Source: Winogradskyella algicola
GTDB lineage: Bacteria > Bacteroidota > Bacteroidia > Flavobacteriales > Flavobacteriaceae
DNA length: 64,000 nucleotides
Direction of reading: 5' to 3'
Assembly: GCF_005869935.1 (NCBI RefSeq)
Contig: NZ_SZQF01000007.1
Span: 62,001-126,000, forward strand
Below the pieces are notes generated by a model that made no database searches, was not told the DNA's origin, and saw nothing but the letters and a program-made list of their open reading frames with translations. The position numbers and the translations under genes were made by a program. Shown here in pieces: positions 36,665 to 46,182 of the stretch (within the stretch, counting starts at the first letter, position 1; each line of letters opens with the position of its first letter).

Positions 36665-37870
36665 ATGAAAAACAAAATATATAAAATCCTTACCGTAATG
36701 GTGTTAGCCATATTTGTTTCAGCTTGCGGAAATAAAGAAAATCATAACGAGAATGATGGTCATTCCCACGATGAGGAAGAAAAAACAGAAGTTAACGAAG
36801 AGCATCACGATGAAGACGAAGTAATGCTTTCACAACAGCAATTCGATGCATTGAAAATGAAAATAGATACGTTAGCATTACGTAATATGAGCGGCTATGT
36901 AGAAGCAAACGGAACGTTAGAAGTACCACCACAAAACGAAGCAGCTATTACTACTGTTGTTGGTGCAAATGTCGTTTCAATTGAAGTGATTGAAGGTGAT
37001 AAGGTTAATAAAGGTCAAGTTGTGGCTTATCTATCGCACCCAAATATCATACAAGCGCAAACGGATTATTTAAACGCTTATAGCAATAGCGAGCTTGCAA
37101 AGAAAAATTATGAACGTCAACAAAAATTATACGATGCTGGTGTTGGTTCTGGTGCTAATTTCCAGAAAGCAGAAGCAGAATATCAAGCATCAAAAGCAAT
37201 GGTTAATGGTTTAGAAGCGCAATTAAGAATACTCAACGTTAACACTACATCAGTTCGCAATGGAACAATTGCACAGCGCATAGCATTGCGAAGTCCAATA
37301 GAAGGCTTTGTGCAAAAAGTTGAAGTAAAAACAGGTCAATATGTAGAGCCACAAACCGAATTATTTGAAATTGTAAATACGCATCACGTTCACGCCGATT
37401 TAATGGTTTTTGAAAAAGATGTTTATAAAGTACAGAAAGGTCAGAAAGTTAACTTTACGGTACAATCCATACCAGATGCAGAGCTTATCGCAGAAATCTA
37501 TTCCGTAAGCAAAACCTTTGAGGACAACCCAAAAGCAGTCCACGTTCACGCAGAAATAGAAAACAAAAAAGGTAACTTAATTCCTGGTATGTATATTCAA
37601 GGTAAAATTCAAGTAGATAATACCCAAACAAAAGCTTTACCAGAAAGTGCAATTATAAAAGAAGGCGAAAGATATTATGTGTTTTCAGTAGAAAAAGAAA
37701 ATGACGATTGGAGCTTTAAACCTATCGAAGTTGTGTTAGGCACTAAAGATGGTGATTGGGTATCGGTTCAATTTACTGAAAACATAGAAAGTAATACAAA
37801 ATTTGCTTATAACAATGCTTATTATCTTAACGCAGAAATGAAAAAAGGAGAAGCAGAACACGCACATTAA
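36665..37870 (+). CDS. Efflux RND periplasmic adaptor (CzcB-like lipoprotein)
   Basis: A 401-residue lipoprotein (lipobox VSACG). A His/Glu/Asp-rich segment follows (HNENDGHSHDEEEKTEVNEEHHDEDE, about 26-52), probably chelating metal. Then come the membrane-fusion domains: beta-barrel and lipoyl (VVSIEVIEGDKVNKGQVVAYL), alpha-hairpin (about 125-180), second lipoyl half (LRSPIEGFVQKVEVKTGQYV), and C-terminal beta domain. It links the RND pump with the channel. It is in the operon with the pump (4 bp) and the Fur gene (2 bp). Confidence 0.92.
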   Translation: MKNKIYKILTVMVLAIFVSACGNKENHNENDGHSHDEEEKTEVNEEHHDEDEVMLSQQQFDALKMKIDTLALRNMSGYVEANGTLEVPPQNEAAITTVVGANVVSIEVIEGDKVNKGQVVAYLSHPNIIQAQTDYLNAYSNSELAKKNYERQQKLYDAGVGSGANFQKAEAEYQASKAMVNGLEAQLRILNVNTTSVRNGTIAQRIALRSPIEGFVQKVEVKTGQYVEPQTELFEIVNTHHVHADLMVFEKDVYKVQKGQKVNFTVQSIPDAELIAEIYSVSKTFEDNPKAVHVHAEIENKKGNLIPGMYIQGKIQVDNTQTKALPESAIIKEGERYYVFSVEKENDDWSFKPIEVVLGTKDGDWVSVQFTENIESNTKFAYNNAYYLNAEMKKGEAEHAH

Positions 37871-37872
37871 TT

Positions 37873-38286
37873 ATGGAAACAATAGAACAAGTATTAGAGT
37901 CAAAAAATATTCGTGTTACAGCAATGCGTTTGCTTATATATAAGTTTCTTGCAGAAAAAGAGGTCGCTGTTACTTTAAGTGATATTGAAAATGCTTTCTC
38001 AAAAGCAGACAGAACCACTTTATACAGAACTATTAAAACCTTTGAAGAAAAGGCTATTGTGCATCAAATAGACGATGGTACAGGGATTACAAAATATGCA
38101 TTATGTGAAAAGGGATGTAATTGTGAAATTGAAACCGATTTGCACTTACATTTCCATTGTAATAATTGCAATGAAACCATTTGCTTAACAGAACATAAAA
38201 TACCTCAAATAAAAGTGCCAGATGGTTTTGTGTCAGAGAATGTAAATTTGGTGGTAAAAGGTATTTGCGACAAGTGTAGTGTCTAA
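37873..38286 (+). CDS. Fur family transcriptional regulator
   Basis: A 137-residue regulator. An N-terminal winged helix (IRVTAMRLLIYKFLAEKEVAVTLSDIENAFSKADRTTLYRTIKTFEEKAIVHQI) is followed by a metal-binding dimerisation domain with LHLHFHCNNCNETICL and a C-terminal GICDKCS, giving a four-Cys structural zinc site and His ligands. Fur, Zur and Nur cannot be told apart by sequence alone. Position beside Czc-type genes and the Zn/Cd ATPase favours Zn or Co/Cd sensing. It is 2 bp after the adaptor and 5 bp before a TGCA-N7-TGCA box, its possible operator. Confidence 0.9.
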   Translation: METIEQVLESKNIRVTAMRLLIYKFLAEKEVAVTLSDIENAFSKADRTTLYRTIKTFEEKAIVHQIDDGTGITKYALCEKGCNCEIETDLHLHFHCNNCNETICLTEHKIPQIKVPDGFVSENVNLVVKGICDKCSV

Positions 38287-38290
38287 TTAT

Positions 38291-38305
38291 TGCACTTCCA
38301 TTGCA
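38291..38305 (+). promoter_or_regulatory. TGCA-N7-TGCA box upstream of DUF3703/ATPase genes
   Basis: TGCACTTCCATTGCA lies between the fur stop and the DUF3703 start, followed by TACATTTA (38319-38326), a near match to the -7 box. It has the same 4-7-4 layout as the boxes at 31762 and 59374. Confidence 0.5.
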
Positions 38306-38342
38306 CTTACTATTAAAGTACATTTATCCAAAATTAGAGGAT

Positions 38343-38705
38343 ATGAAGTTTAATACTAAAATACCTAAACATCTAAAACAGGCGTATAACCAAGAATTAA
38401 AACAATACAGTTTCTGTTTAGAAAATAAGCAGTTTGGTAATGCTTGGTATCATTTAGAACGTAGTCATATAATAGGACAATCTTATCCTATAGAACATAC
38501 CTATTCACATTGGCTTATGCTAAAGTTTGGATTTAGACAAAAAGATACGAAAGAAGTAATAGGTCAAATAATTAGGTTGCTTGTGGGTGGCTGGAAATCA
38601 TTTATAAATCACGTTCCACTTGGTAATACTGGTGGAGCAAACGTGCCACCATTAAAACGAATGCCTATTCCCAATGACATTGAAAAATTATTAGATATTA
38701 AATGA
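38343..38705 (+). CDS. DUF3703 domain-containing protein
   Basis: A 120-residue protein from MKFNTKIPKHLKQAYNQELKQ. The ATG at 38343 is preferred over the upstream in-frame codon at 38301, which falls in the promoter/operator region. It contains NAWYHLERSHIIGQSYPIEHTYSHWLMLKFG and GNTGGANVPPLKRMPIP, the family hallmark (WxxLERAHxxxQ, HxxxH, GNTGG). DUF3703 genes often sit beside metal-resistance genes, but the biochemical role is unknown. It overlaps the downstream ATPase gene by 4 bp (ATGA). Confidence 0.88.
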   Translation: MKFNTKIPKHLKQAYNQELKQYSFCLENKQFGNAWYHLERSHIIGQSYPIEHTYSHWLMLKFGFRQKDTKEVIGQIIRLLVGGWKSFINHVPLGNTGGANVPPLKRMPIPNDIEKLLDIK

Positions 38706-40651
38706 AAAAAAAGAAAGTCAATTTAAGAGATTTAAAACCAAATTCAGAAGTGCAACACACGCATAATGATGGTCATAATCACGGTAATGGAAGTGCATTC
38801 AAAACCTACGTGCCTGCAATAATAAGTTTTACAATGCTTATCATTGGTATAGGTTTAGATTATTTTGATGTTTCATTCTTTAAGGATTGGATTCGTATTG
38901 CTTGGTATGGTATTGCATATCTTCCTGTAGGGTTTCCTGTTGTAAAAGAGGGTTGGATTAGTATTAAAAAAGGTGATGTTTTTACAGAGTTCTTTTTAAT
39001 GTCTATAGCAACCATTGGTGCATTTGTTATTGGTGAATATCCCGAAGGTGTTGCAGTAATGCTATTTTATGCAGTAGGCGAATTATTTCAAAGTGCTGCT
39101 GTAAATCGTGCAAAAGGAAATATAAAAGCATTATTAGATGTTAGACCTAAAGAAGCCAATGTATTTCGTGAGGGAGATTATAAAAGTGTTTCGCCTGAAG
39201 TTGTCAATATTGGAGAGAAAATTCAAATTCGTGTAGGTGAAAAAATTCCATTGGATGGCATTTTATTATCCGAAAAAGCATCTTTAAATACAGCTGCGTT
39301 AACAGGAGAAAGCAAACCAGATTCCATTCAAAAAGAAGCAAAGGTTTACGCAGGTAGTATTAATTTGGAAAGCGTTATTGAAGTTGAGGTAACCAATAAG
39401 TTTGAAGACAGTTCTATTGCGAGAATATTAGACTTGGTTCAAAATGCAACAGCACGTAAATCTAAAACAGAATTATTCATCAGACAGTTTGCTCGTATCT
39501 ACACACCAATTGTAGTGTTTTTAGCTATTGGTGTTACTTTTATACCTTACTTTTTTGTAGATGATTATGTGTTTAGAGATTGGTTATACAGAGCATTAAT
39601 TTTCTTGGTAATATCTTGTCCTTGTGCGTTAGTGATTTCAATTCCATTAGGATATTTCGGTGGATTGGGAGCAGCTTCAAAAAATGGAATCTTATTTAAA
39701 GGTGCTTCATTTTTAGATGCAATGACCAAGATAAATACTTTGGTAATGGACAAAACAGGAACCGTTACCAAAGGTGTTTTTAAAATCAAAGAAGTAAAAG
39801 CAATTGGTTGGAATGAAACCGAATTTATGCAATACTTAATGGCGATGGAAGAACAATCCACGCATCCAATTGCTAAAGCCATTTTAGAGTACAAAGCTGA
39901 AGGTGAAGATTTTGAAGCACAAGACGTTTCTGAAGTTGCAGGTAAAGGTTTAAAAGGCATTGTAAATGGTAAAACAGTTTTAGTAGGTAATAAAGCCTTA
40001 ATGACTGCGAATAATATTAATGTTCCAACGGAAACGGAATCTATTGTAGAATCGATAGTGTTGGTAGCAATCGATAATCAATTTGCAGGTTTTGTAGTAA
40101 TAGCAGATGAATTAAAGGAAGATGCAAAAGAAACAATTACTAATTTACATAAAGTAGGCATTAAAAATATTATGATGCTTTCCGGTGATAAAGATTCCAT
40201 TACGCAACAAGTCGCTAAAGAGTTGAACATCGAAAATGCTAAAGGTGGTTTGCTACCAGAAGATAAATTAAACGAAGTTGAAATTTTAAAGAAAAATCCT
40301 GAAAACAAAGTAGCTTTTATAGGTGATGGTATTAATGACGCACCAGTTTTAGCAGCAAGTAACGTTGGTATTGCAATGGGTGGTTTAGGGAGCGATGTAG
40401 CTATTGAAACAGCAGATGTTATCATTCAAACAGACCAACCTTCAAAAGTAGTAAGAGCCATTAAAATAAGTCGTTCTACACGTAAAATTGTTTGGCAGAA
40501 TATCATTTTAGCATTTGGTGTTAAAGTTATTGTCTTAATTTTAGGAGCAGGTGGTTTAGCTACAATGTGGGAAGCAGTTTTTGCAGATGTAGGAGTAGCA
40601 TTATTAGCAATTTTAAATGCAGTTAGATTACAACGAATGAGTTGGGATTAA
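38702..40651 (+). CDS. P1B-type heavy-metal ATPase (Zn/Cd/Pb type)
   Basis: A 649-residue metal exporter. It lacks a classical HMA domain; the N-terminus instead has a His-rich motif (HTHNDGHNHGNG, about 20-31). Transmembrane metal site C306-P-C308 (ISCPCALVISIPL), phosphorylated D350 in DKTGTVTKG, TGES in the actuator, HP motif (TQSTHPIAK region) and GDGINDAPV. It probably exports Zn2+, Cd2+ or Pb2+, matching the CzcA-type neighbours. Coupled by 4 bp to DUF3703 and probably controlled by the box at 38291. Confidence 0.92.
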   Translation: MKKKKVNLRDLKPNSEVQHTHNDGHNHGNGSAFKTYVPAIISFTMLIIGIGLDYFDVSFFKDWIRIAWYGIAYLPVGFPVVKEGWISIKKGDVFTEFFLMSIATIGAFVIGEYPEGVAVMLFYAVGELFQSAAVNRAKGNIKALLDVRPKEANVFREGDYKSVSPEVVNIGEKIQIRVGEKIPLDGILLSEKASLNTAALTGESKPDSIQKEAKVYAGSINLESVIEVEVTNKFEDSSIARILDLVQNATARKSKTELFIRQFARIYTPIVVFLAIGVTFIPYFFVDDYVFRDWLYRALIFLVISCPCALVISIPLGYFGGLGAASKNGILFKGASFLDAMTKINTLVMDKTGTVTKGVFKIKEVKAIGWNETEFMQYLMAMEEQSTHPIAKAILEYKAEGEDFEAQDVSEVAGKGLKGIVNGKTVLVGNKALMTANNINVPTETESIVESIVLVAIDNQFAGFVVIADELKEDAKETITNLHKVGIKNIMMLSGDKDSITQQVAKELNIENAKGGLLPEDKLNEVEILKKNPENKVAFIGDGINDAPVLAASNVGIAMGGLGSDVAIETADVIIQTDQPSKVVRAIKISRSTRKIVWQNIILAFGVKVIVLILGAGGLATMWEAVFADVGVALLAILNAVRLQRMSWD

Positions 40652-40722
40652 GCAGATTAGTCAATTAAACTTCTGTTAAACAAAATCAATAGTTGTTAAA
40701 ATTTCGTAACTTCGCAATCAAT

Positions 40723-41136
40723 ATGAAGCAATTTTTCCATAAAATAATGTCTTTAGCAATGGTTTTTGTAGTGTTATTCTCTACAATGTCATTTACTGTG
40801 AATATGCATTATTGCGGAGATACTTTAGTAGAAACTGCTATTTTCCATAAAGCTAAAGGTTGCGGTATGGAAATGGAAAAGCCTTCAACCGAAGGATGTT
40901 CTATTACCAAGAAAAATTGTTGTGATGATGAACAATTAGCAATTGAAGGTCAAGACGAATTGCAATTGCAAGTTGACAAAATCACGTTTGAGCAACAAGT
41001 ATTTATAGCTTCATTTGTTTACACTTACATTAACCTTTTTGAAGGTTTAGAAAATAACGTTTCTACTTACGAAGAATATAAACCGCCACTCGTCATAAGG
41101 CAACTCTACAAGATTGACGAAACATACTTAATTTGA
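40723..41136 (+). CDS. HYC_CC_PP family secreted protein
   Basis: A 137-residue secreted protein starting MKQFFHKIMSLAMVFVVLF; the in-frame ATG at 40693 is too early, since 40723 gives a proper signal peptide. It has NMHYCGDTL, KKNCCDDEQ and YKPPL, the three hallmarks that name the family. Members are common in Flavobacteria next to copper and other metal-efflux genes. The Cys and His residues probably bind metal or form disulfides. It starts the second, copper-type half of the block. Confidence 0.88.
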   Translation: MKQFFHKIMSLAMVFVVLFSTMSFTVNMHYCGDTLVETAIFHKAKGCGMEMEKPSTEGCSITKKNCCDDEQLAIEGQDELQLQVDKITFEQQVFIASFVYTYINLFEGLENNVSTYEEYKPPLVIRQLYKIDETYLI

Positions 41137-41245
41137 TTTTTAAACAATAGACTTTTTTATCCTATGACTGCAATGTCGTAAGGATAATTTGCTGTATTCG
41201 GTGTTTTTCTTACACCAATGTCTAACTGTTTAATAATCAAAGCCA

Positions 41246-44200
41246 ATGCTCAATAAAAGCATCAAATTTTTAATAGAAAACAAACTCGTAGCAGTTCTGC
41301 TACTCGTCCTTTTTGTAGGATGGGGAACGGTTAATGCACCTTTCAATTGGGATACTGGTTTCTTACCAAGCAATCCTGTTGCTGTAGATGCCATACCAGA
41401 TATAGGCGAAAACCAACAAATCGTTTTTACTAAATGGGATGGTCGCTCACCACAAGATATAGAAGACCAAATCACCTATCCACTCACAACATCTTTACTC
41501 GGTATTCCAGGTGTAAAAACCATTCGTAGTTCCTCTATGTTCGGTTTTTCAAGTATCTATATCATTTTTGAAGAAGACATAGAATTTTACTGGAGTAGAA
41601 GTCGTATTCTCGAAAAACTTAATTCCTTACCAAGTGGTTTATTGCCCGAAGGTGTTAATCCTGCTTTGGGTCCAGATGCCACAGGATTAGGACAAATATT
41701 TTGGTACACTTTAGAAGGTCGTGACGAAAACGGAAATGTAACTGGTGGATGGGATTTGCAAGAGTTACGCAGTATTCAGGATTACTATGTGAAGTATGCG
41801 TTGTCCTCTGCAAGTGGTGTTTCAGAGGTTGCTTCTATTGGTGGCTATGTTCAGGAGTATCAAGTGGACGTAAATCCAGAACTAATGCGTCAGTATAATA
41901 TTGGATTGCATCACGTTGTAAAAGCGGTTAAGGAAAGTAATAAGGATATTGGTGCACAGACTTTGGAAATTAACCAAGCCGAATATTTAGTTCGTGGTTT
42001 GGGTTATGTGAAATCCATTTCAGACATCGAAAATGCAGTAGTCACTTCAGAAGATTATACTTCAATTAGGATAAAGGATATTGGTAAAGTTTCATTAGGT
42101 CCTGCAACAAGACGTGGTTTATTAGATAAAGAAGGTGCAGAGGTTGTTGGTGCTGTTGTGGTGGCTCGTTATGGCGCAAATCCAATGGAAGTCATTAATA
42201 ATGTAAAAGAGAAAATTAACGAGTTAAGCGCAGGTTTACCTTCGAAAGTATTAGCGGATGGTAGAACCTCACAAGTAACCATAGTGCCTTTTTATGACAG
42301 AACAGAATTGATACAAGAAACATTAGGCACACTTAACGAAGCCTTAACTCTTGAAATATTGATTACCATTTTGGTTATAATCATTATGGTGTTTAATCTA
42401 CGAGCTTCCGTATTAATTTCTGGACTATTACCTGTTGCAGTTTTAATGGTATTTATTGCAATGAAACTCTTTGGTGTAGATGCCAACATTGTCGCTTTAT
42501 CAGGTATTGCTATTGCTATCGGTACAATGGTCGATGTTGGTGTCATACTATCAGAAAATATTATTCGGCATTTAGATGAAGATGATGGAACTCAATCCAT
42601 TAATACGGTAGTTTATAACGCAACAGCTGAAGTGTCTGGCGCAATCGTAACCGCAGTTATGACAACTATTATCAGTTTCATTCCTGTATTTACAATGATT
42701 GGAGCGGAAGGAAAACTATTCAGACCATTAGCCTTCACCAAAACTTTTGCACTAACAGCTTCTATAATAGTAGCGTTGTTTTTAATTCCACCGTTTGCTG
42801 CATTTTTATTCAGAAAGAAAAACATCAAAAACACTTTTAAATATGTTTTAAATGTTGTTTTAATAGCATTGGGAATCGTAGCCACAGTCTATGGATATTG
42901 GTTAGGATTAATTTTAATTGCGTTTGGAATTACAGCACTTTTCAATCTTCAAAGTAAGATAACAGACAAGCAAGCTAACCTTATTAATATTATCATTTCT
43001 GTATCAGCTATTGTGTTCTTGTTAGCCGAATATTGGAGACCGTTAGGCGTTGATAAAAGCATTTTCTGGAATCTCATTTTTGTTAGTGTTATTTGCTTTG
43101 GTTTATTGGGTGTTTTCTCATTATTCATCAAATATTACACACGCATTTTAAAGTGGTGTTTAGATAATAAGTTGCTCTTTTTGTCTGTTCCAACAGCAAT
43201 TGTGATTGCAGGTTTTTTCATTATGAAAAACACAGGTAAAGAGTTTATGCCATCATTAAATGAAGGCTCATTTTTACTAATGCCAACCTCGATGCCTCAT
43301 TCTGGTATAGAAGAAAATAAAAGGGTTTTACAACAATTGGATATGGCTGTCGCCAGTATTCCAGAGATTGAAACCGTAGTTGGTAAAGCAGGTCGTACAG
43401 AATCAGCTTTAGACCCAGCACCTTTATCAATGTATGAAAATATCATTCAGTACAAACCAGAATATATGCTGAATGAAAACAGAGAGCGTCAACGCTATAA
43501 AGTCAATGATGATGGTGAATATGTGTTAAAAAATGGAATGTCATTGCGAGCGGAACAGAGTGAAGCGTGGCAATCTCTTAATGCAAAAGAACAACTCATT
43601 CCAGATGATGATGGCGAGTACTATCGTAATTGGCGACCAGAAATACAGTCACCAGACGATATTTGGAATGAAATCGTAAGAGTTACAAAGTTACCAGGTG
43701 TTACATCTGCACCAAAACTACAACCTATTGAAACCCGATTAGTAATGCTTCAAACAGGAATGCGAGCACCAATGGGAATTAAAGTTAAAGGTCAAGACTT
43801 AAAGCAAATAGAAGCGTTTGGAGTGCAATTAGAAAACATCATCAAGGAAGCTGAAGGTGTTAAAAAAGAAGCTGTTTTTGCAGACCGTATTGTTGGTAAA
43901 CCCTATTTGTTAATTGATATTGATAGAGAGAAAATTGCACGTTATGGCATTTCGATACAAGATGTTCAAGATGTATTAAAAGTAGCAGTTGGCGGTATGG
44001 TATTAACGCAAACGGTAGAAGGTCGAGAGCGATATGGTGTTCGAGTACGATACCCAAGAGAATTACGTGCAAACCCAACAGACTTACAACAGATTTATGT
44101 ACCAGTTGAAAAGGGTAGTCCTGTGCCATTAAGCGAATTGGCAACTATAAGATACGAACAAGGTCCACAAGTCATTAAAAGTGAAGATACTTTTTTAGTA

Positions 44201-44947
44201 GGCTATGTCTTGTTTGATAAAATGGATGGTTTTGCAGAAGTCAATGTCGTAGAAAATGCACAAGCACTAATCCAAGAAAAGATAGATTCTGGTGAATTGA
44301 TAGTTCCAAAAGGAATCAACTATGCATTCACAGGAACGTATGAAAATCAGTTACGCGCAGAAAAAACCTTATCGGTTGTTGTACCGTTAGCATTAGCCAT
44401 CATTTTCTTAATTCTGTATTTCCAATTCCGTTCTGTAGGGACATCACTAATGGTATTCACGGGTATCGCAGTAGCGTTTGCAGGTGGTTTTATAATGATT
44501 TGGCTCTATGGTCAAGGTTGGTTTTTAAACTTCAATTTCTTTGGTGAAAACCTACGCGATTTATTCCAAATGCACCCAATCAATTTAAGTGTTGCAGTTT
44601 GGGTTGGGTTTATTGCACTCTTCGGTATTGCAACCGATGATGGTGTGGTTATGGCAACTTACTTAACCCAAACATTCGATAGAAATACACCAGAGAATAA
44701 AAAGGAAATTAGAGCATCCATAGTGGAAGCAGGAGAAAAACGTATCAGACCCTGTTTAATGACTACAGCTACAACAATTTTGGCATTATTACCAGTATTA
44801 ACCTCTACAGGACGAGGAAGCGATATAATGATACCAATGGCAATACCAAGTTTTGGTGGAATGCTTATAGCCTTAATAACCTTATTTGTTGTTCCAGTAT
44901 TATATAGCTGGAAAGCGGAAGTTCAACTTAAAAGAACTATAAAATGA
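41246..44947 (+). CDS. cusA: CusA-type Cu/Ag RND efflux permease
   Basis: A 1233-residue inner-membrane pump. The TM4 motif AIAIGTMVD430 matches the HME class for monovalent Cu/Ag rather than the DFGIIVDG of the first pump. Periplasmic domains contain PSLNEGSFLLMPTSMPHSG and a long charged insert at about 745-800. An extra hydrophobic segment at about 525-640 (several helices between TM6 and TM7) makes it longer than E. coli CusA (about 1050). The stop overlaps the TolC gene by 4 bp. Confidence 0.92.
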   Translation: MLNKSIKFLIENKLVAVLLLVLFVGWGTVNAPFNWDTGFLPSNPVAVDAIPDIGENQQIVFTKWDGRSPQDIEDQITYPLTTSLLGIPGVKTIRSSSMFGFSSIYIIFEEDIEFYWSRSRILEKLNSLPSGLLPEGVNPALGPDATGLGQIFWYTLEGRDENGNVTGGWDLQELRSIQDYYVKYALSSASGVSEVASIGGYVQEYQVDVNPELMRQYNIGLHHVVKAVKESNKDIGAQTLEINQAEYLVRGLGYVKSISDIENAVVTSEDYTSIRIKDIGKVSLGPATRRGLLDKEGAEVVGAVVVARYGANPMEVINNVKEKINELSAGLPSKVLADGRTSQVTIVPFYDRTELIQETLGTLNEALTLEILITILVIIIMVFNLRASVLISGLLPVAVLMVFIAMKLFGVDANIVALSGIAIAIGTMVDVGVILSENIIRHLDEDDGTQSINTVVYNATAEVSGAIVTAVMTTIISFIPVFTMIGAEGKLFRPLAFTKTFALTASIIVALFLIPPFAAFLFRKKNIKNTFKYVLNVVLIALGIVATVYGYWLGLILIAFGITALFNLQSKITDKQANLINIIISVSAIVFLLAEYWRPLGVDKSIFWNLIFVSVICFGLLGVFSLFIKYYTRILKWCLDNKLLFLSVPTAIVIAGFFIMKNTGKEFMPSLNEGSFLLMPTSMPHSGIEENKRVLQQLDMAVASIPEIETVVGKAGRTESALDPAPLSMYENIIQYKPEYMLNENRERQRYKVNDDGEYVLKNGMSLRAEQSEAWQSLNAKEQLIPDDDGEYYRNWRPEIQSPDDIWNEIVRVTKLPGVTSAPKLQPIETRLVMLQTGMRAPMGIKVKGQDLKQIEAFGVQLENIIKEAEGVKKEAVFADRIVGKPYLLIDIDREKIARYGISIQDVQDVLKVAVGGMVLTQTVEGRERYGVRVRYPRELRANPTDLQQIYVPVEKGSPVPLSELATIRYEQGPQVIKSEDTFLVGYVLFDKMDGFAEVNVVENAQALIQEKIDSGELIVPKGINYAFTGTYENQLRAEKTLSVVVPLALAIIFLILYFQFRSVGTSLMVFTGIAVAFAGGFIMIWLYGQGWFLNFNFFGENLRDLFQMHPINLSVAVWVGFIALFGIATDDGVVMATYLTQTFDRNTPENKKEIRASIVEAGEKRIRPCLMTTATTILALLPVLTSTGRGSDIMIPMAIPSFGGMLIALITLFVVPVLYSWKAEVQLKRTIK

Positions 44948-46182
44948 AACATAGAATAATACAAATAAAATTCGTCTTGGCTCTTGGTACTTGTTTCTTG
45001 GGTCTCATTGCAAATGCACAGCAATTAGAAACGTTAATCAATGAAGCAGTAGCGAACAACCCAGAGATTCAAAAGTTTGAGTTACAATACAAAAGAGCTT
45101 CTGAAAAAGTAAACGAAGTCAATACCATTCCTAATACCGAATTTGGTGTTGGTTACTTTGTAAGTGAACCAGAAACACGAACAGGAGCACAACGCTTTAA
45201 AGTATCTGCTAAACAAATGTTACCGTGGTTCGGAACCATTACATCGAGGGAAAATTATGTGAGTTCATTGGCAGATGCTAAATACGAGGACATTGTTATC
45301 GCAAAGCGAAAACTAATGGCTTCGGTATCACAATCCTATTATAATCTATACGCCAACAAAGCAAAGCAAGAGGTCATAACTGAAAACATTAAACTATTAG
45401 AAACTTATGAGACGTTGGCATTAACTTCTGTTGAGGTTGGTAAAGCATCCGCAGTAGATGTGTTGCGATTGCAAATGCGTCAAAACGAAATGCAACAACT
45501 AAAAGACGTATTGCAACAACAATTTTTAGCAGAACAAACTAACTTCAATAATCTATTGAATAGAGATAATGATGTTACCGTGAATGTGGTAGATAGTTTA
45601 ATGATACCTTCTGAAGACTTTGATATTACTTCTGAAAATTTAGCATTACATCCTGAATTACTGAAATATGATAAACTCTATCAATCCATAGAGCAATCAG
45701 AATTATTAAATCAAAAAGAAAGCAGTCCAATGATTGGTTTTGGATTAGATTATATCAATGTTTCCGAAAGACCAAATATGGATTTCAGTGATAATGGAAA
45801 GGATATTGTAATGCCAATGGTTTCGGTATCTATCCCAATTTTCAATAAAAAATATAAATCGCAAACCAAACAAAATGATTTGCAACAGCAAGAAATAACA
45901 GCTCAAAAACAGGAACGTTTAAATTCTTTGGAAACGCTTTTAGATAAAGCGATTAACGAACGCATTTCTGCAAGAATAAGTTATGCTACCCAAACCAAAA
46001 ACCTAAAGCAAGCTAAAGATGCAGAAGACATTTTAATCAAAAGCTACGAAACAGGAACGATTGATTTTAATGATGTTTTGGATATTCAAGAGTTGCAGCT
46101 AAAGTTTCAAATGAACCAAATAGAATCTGTGAAGACCTACTATGTGCAAAGTACAATCATTAATTATTTAACACAGCAATAA
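44944..46182 (+). CDS. TolC family outer-membrane efflux channel (CusC-like)
   Basis: A 412-residue protein with a signal peptide (LALGTCFLGLIANAQ). It has two OEP repeats of long amphipathic helices (about 30-210 and 235-410) and the beta-strand motif TRTGAQRFKVSAKQMLPWFGT. It forms the outer-membrane duct of the Cus tripartite pump. The start overlaps the cusA stop (ATGA) and the stop overlaps the copA start by one base, so the three genes form one transcript. Unlike the Czc set, the channel here is a separate gene. Confidence 0.92.
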   Translation: MKHRIIQIKFVLALGTCFLGLIANAQQLETLINEAVANNPEIQKFELQYKRASEKVNEVNTIPNTEFGVGYFVSEPETRTGAQRFKVSAKQMLPWFGTITSRENYVSSLADAKYEDIVIAKRKLMASVSQSYYNLYANKAKQEVITENIKLLETYETLALTSVEVGKASAVDVLRLQMRQNEMQQLKDVLQQQFLAEQTNFNNLLNRDNDVTVNVVDSLMIPSEDFDITSENLALHPELLKYDKLYQSIEQSELLNQKESSPMIGFGLDYINVSERPNMDFSDNGKDIVMPMVSVSIPIFNKKYKSQTKQNDLQQQEITAQKQERLNSLETLLDKAINERISARISYATQTKNLKQAKDAEDILIKSYETGTIDFNDVLDIQELQLKFQMNQIESVKTYYVQSTIINYLTQQ

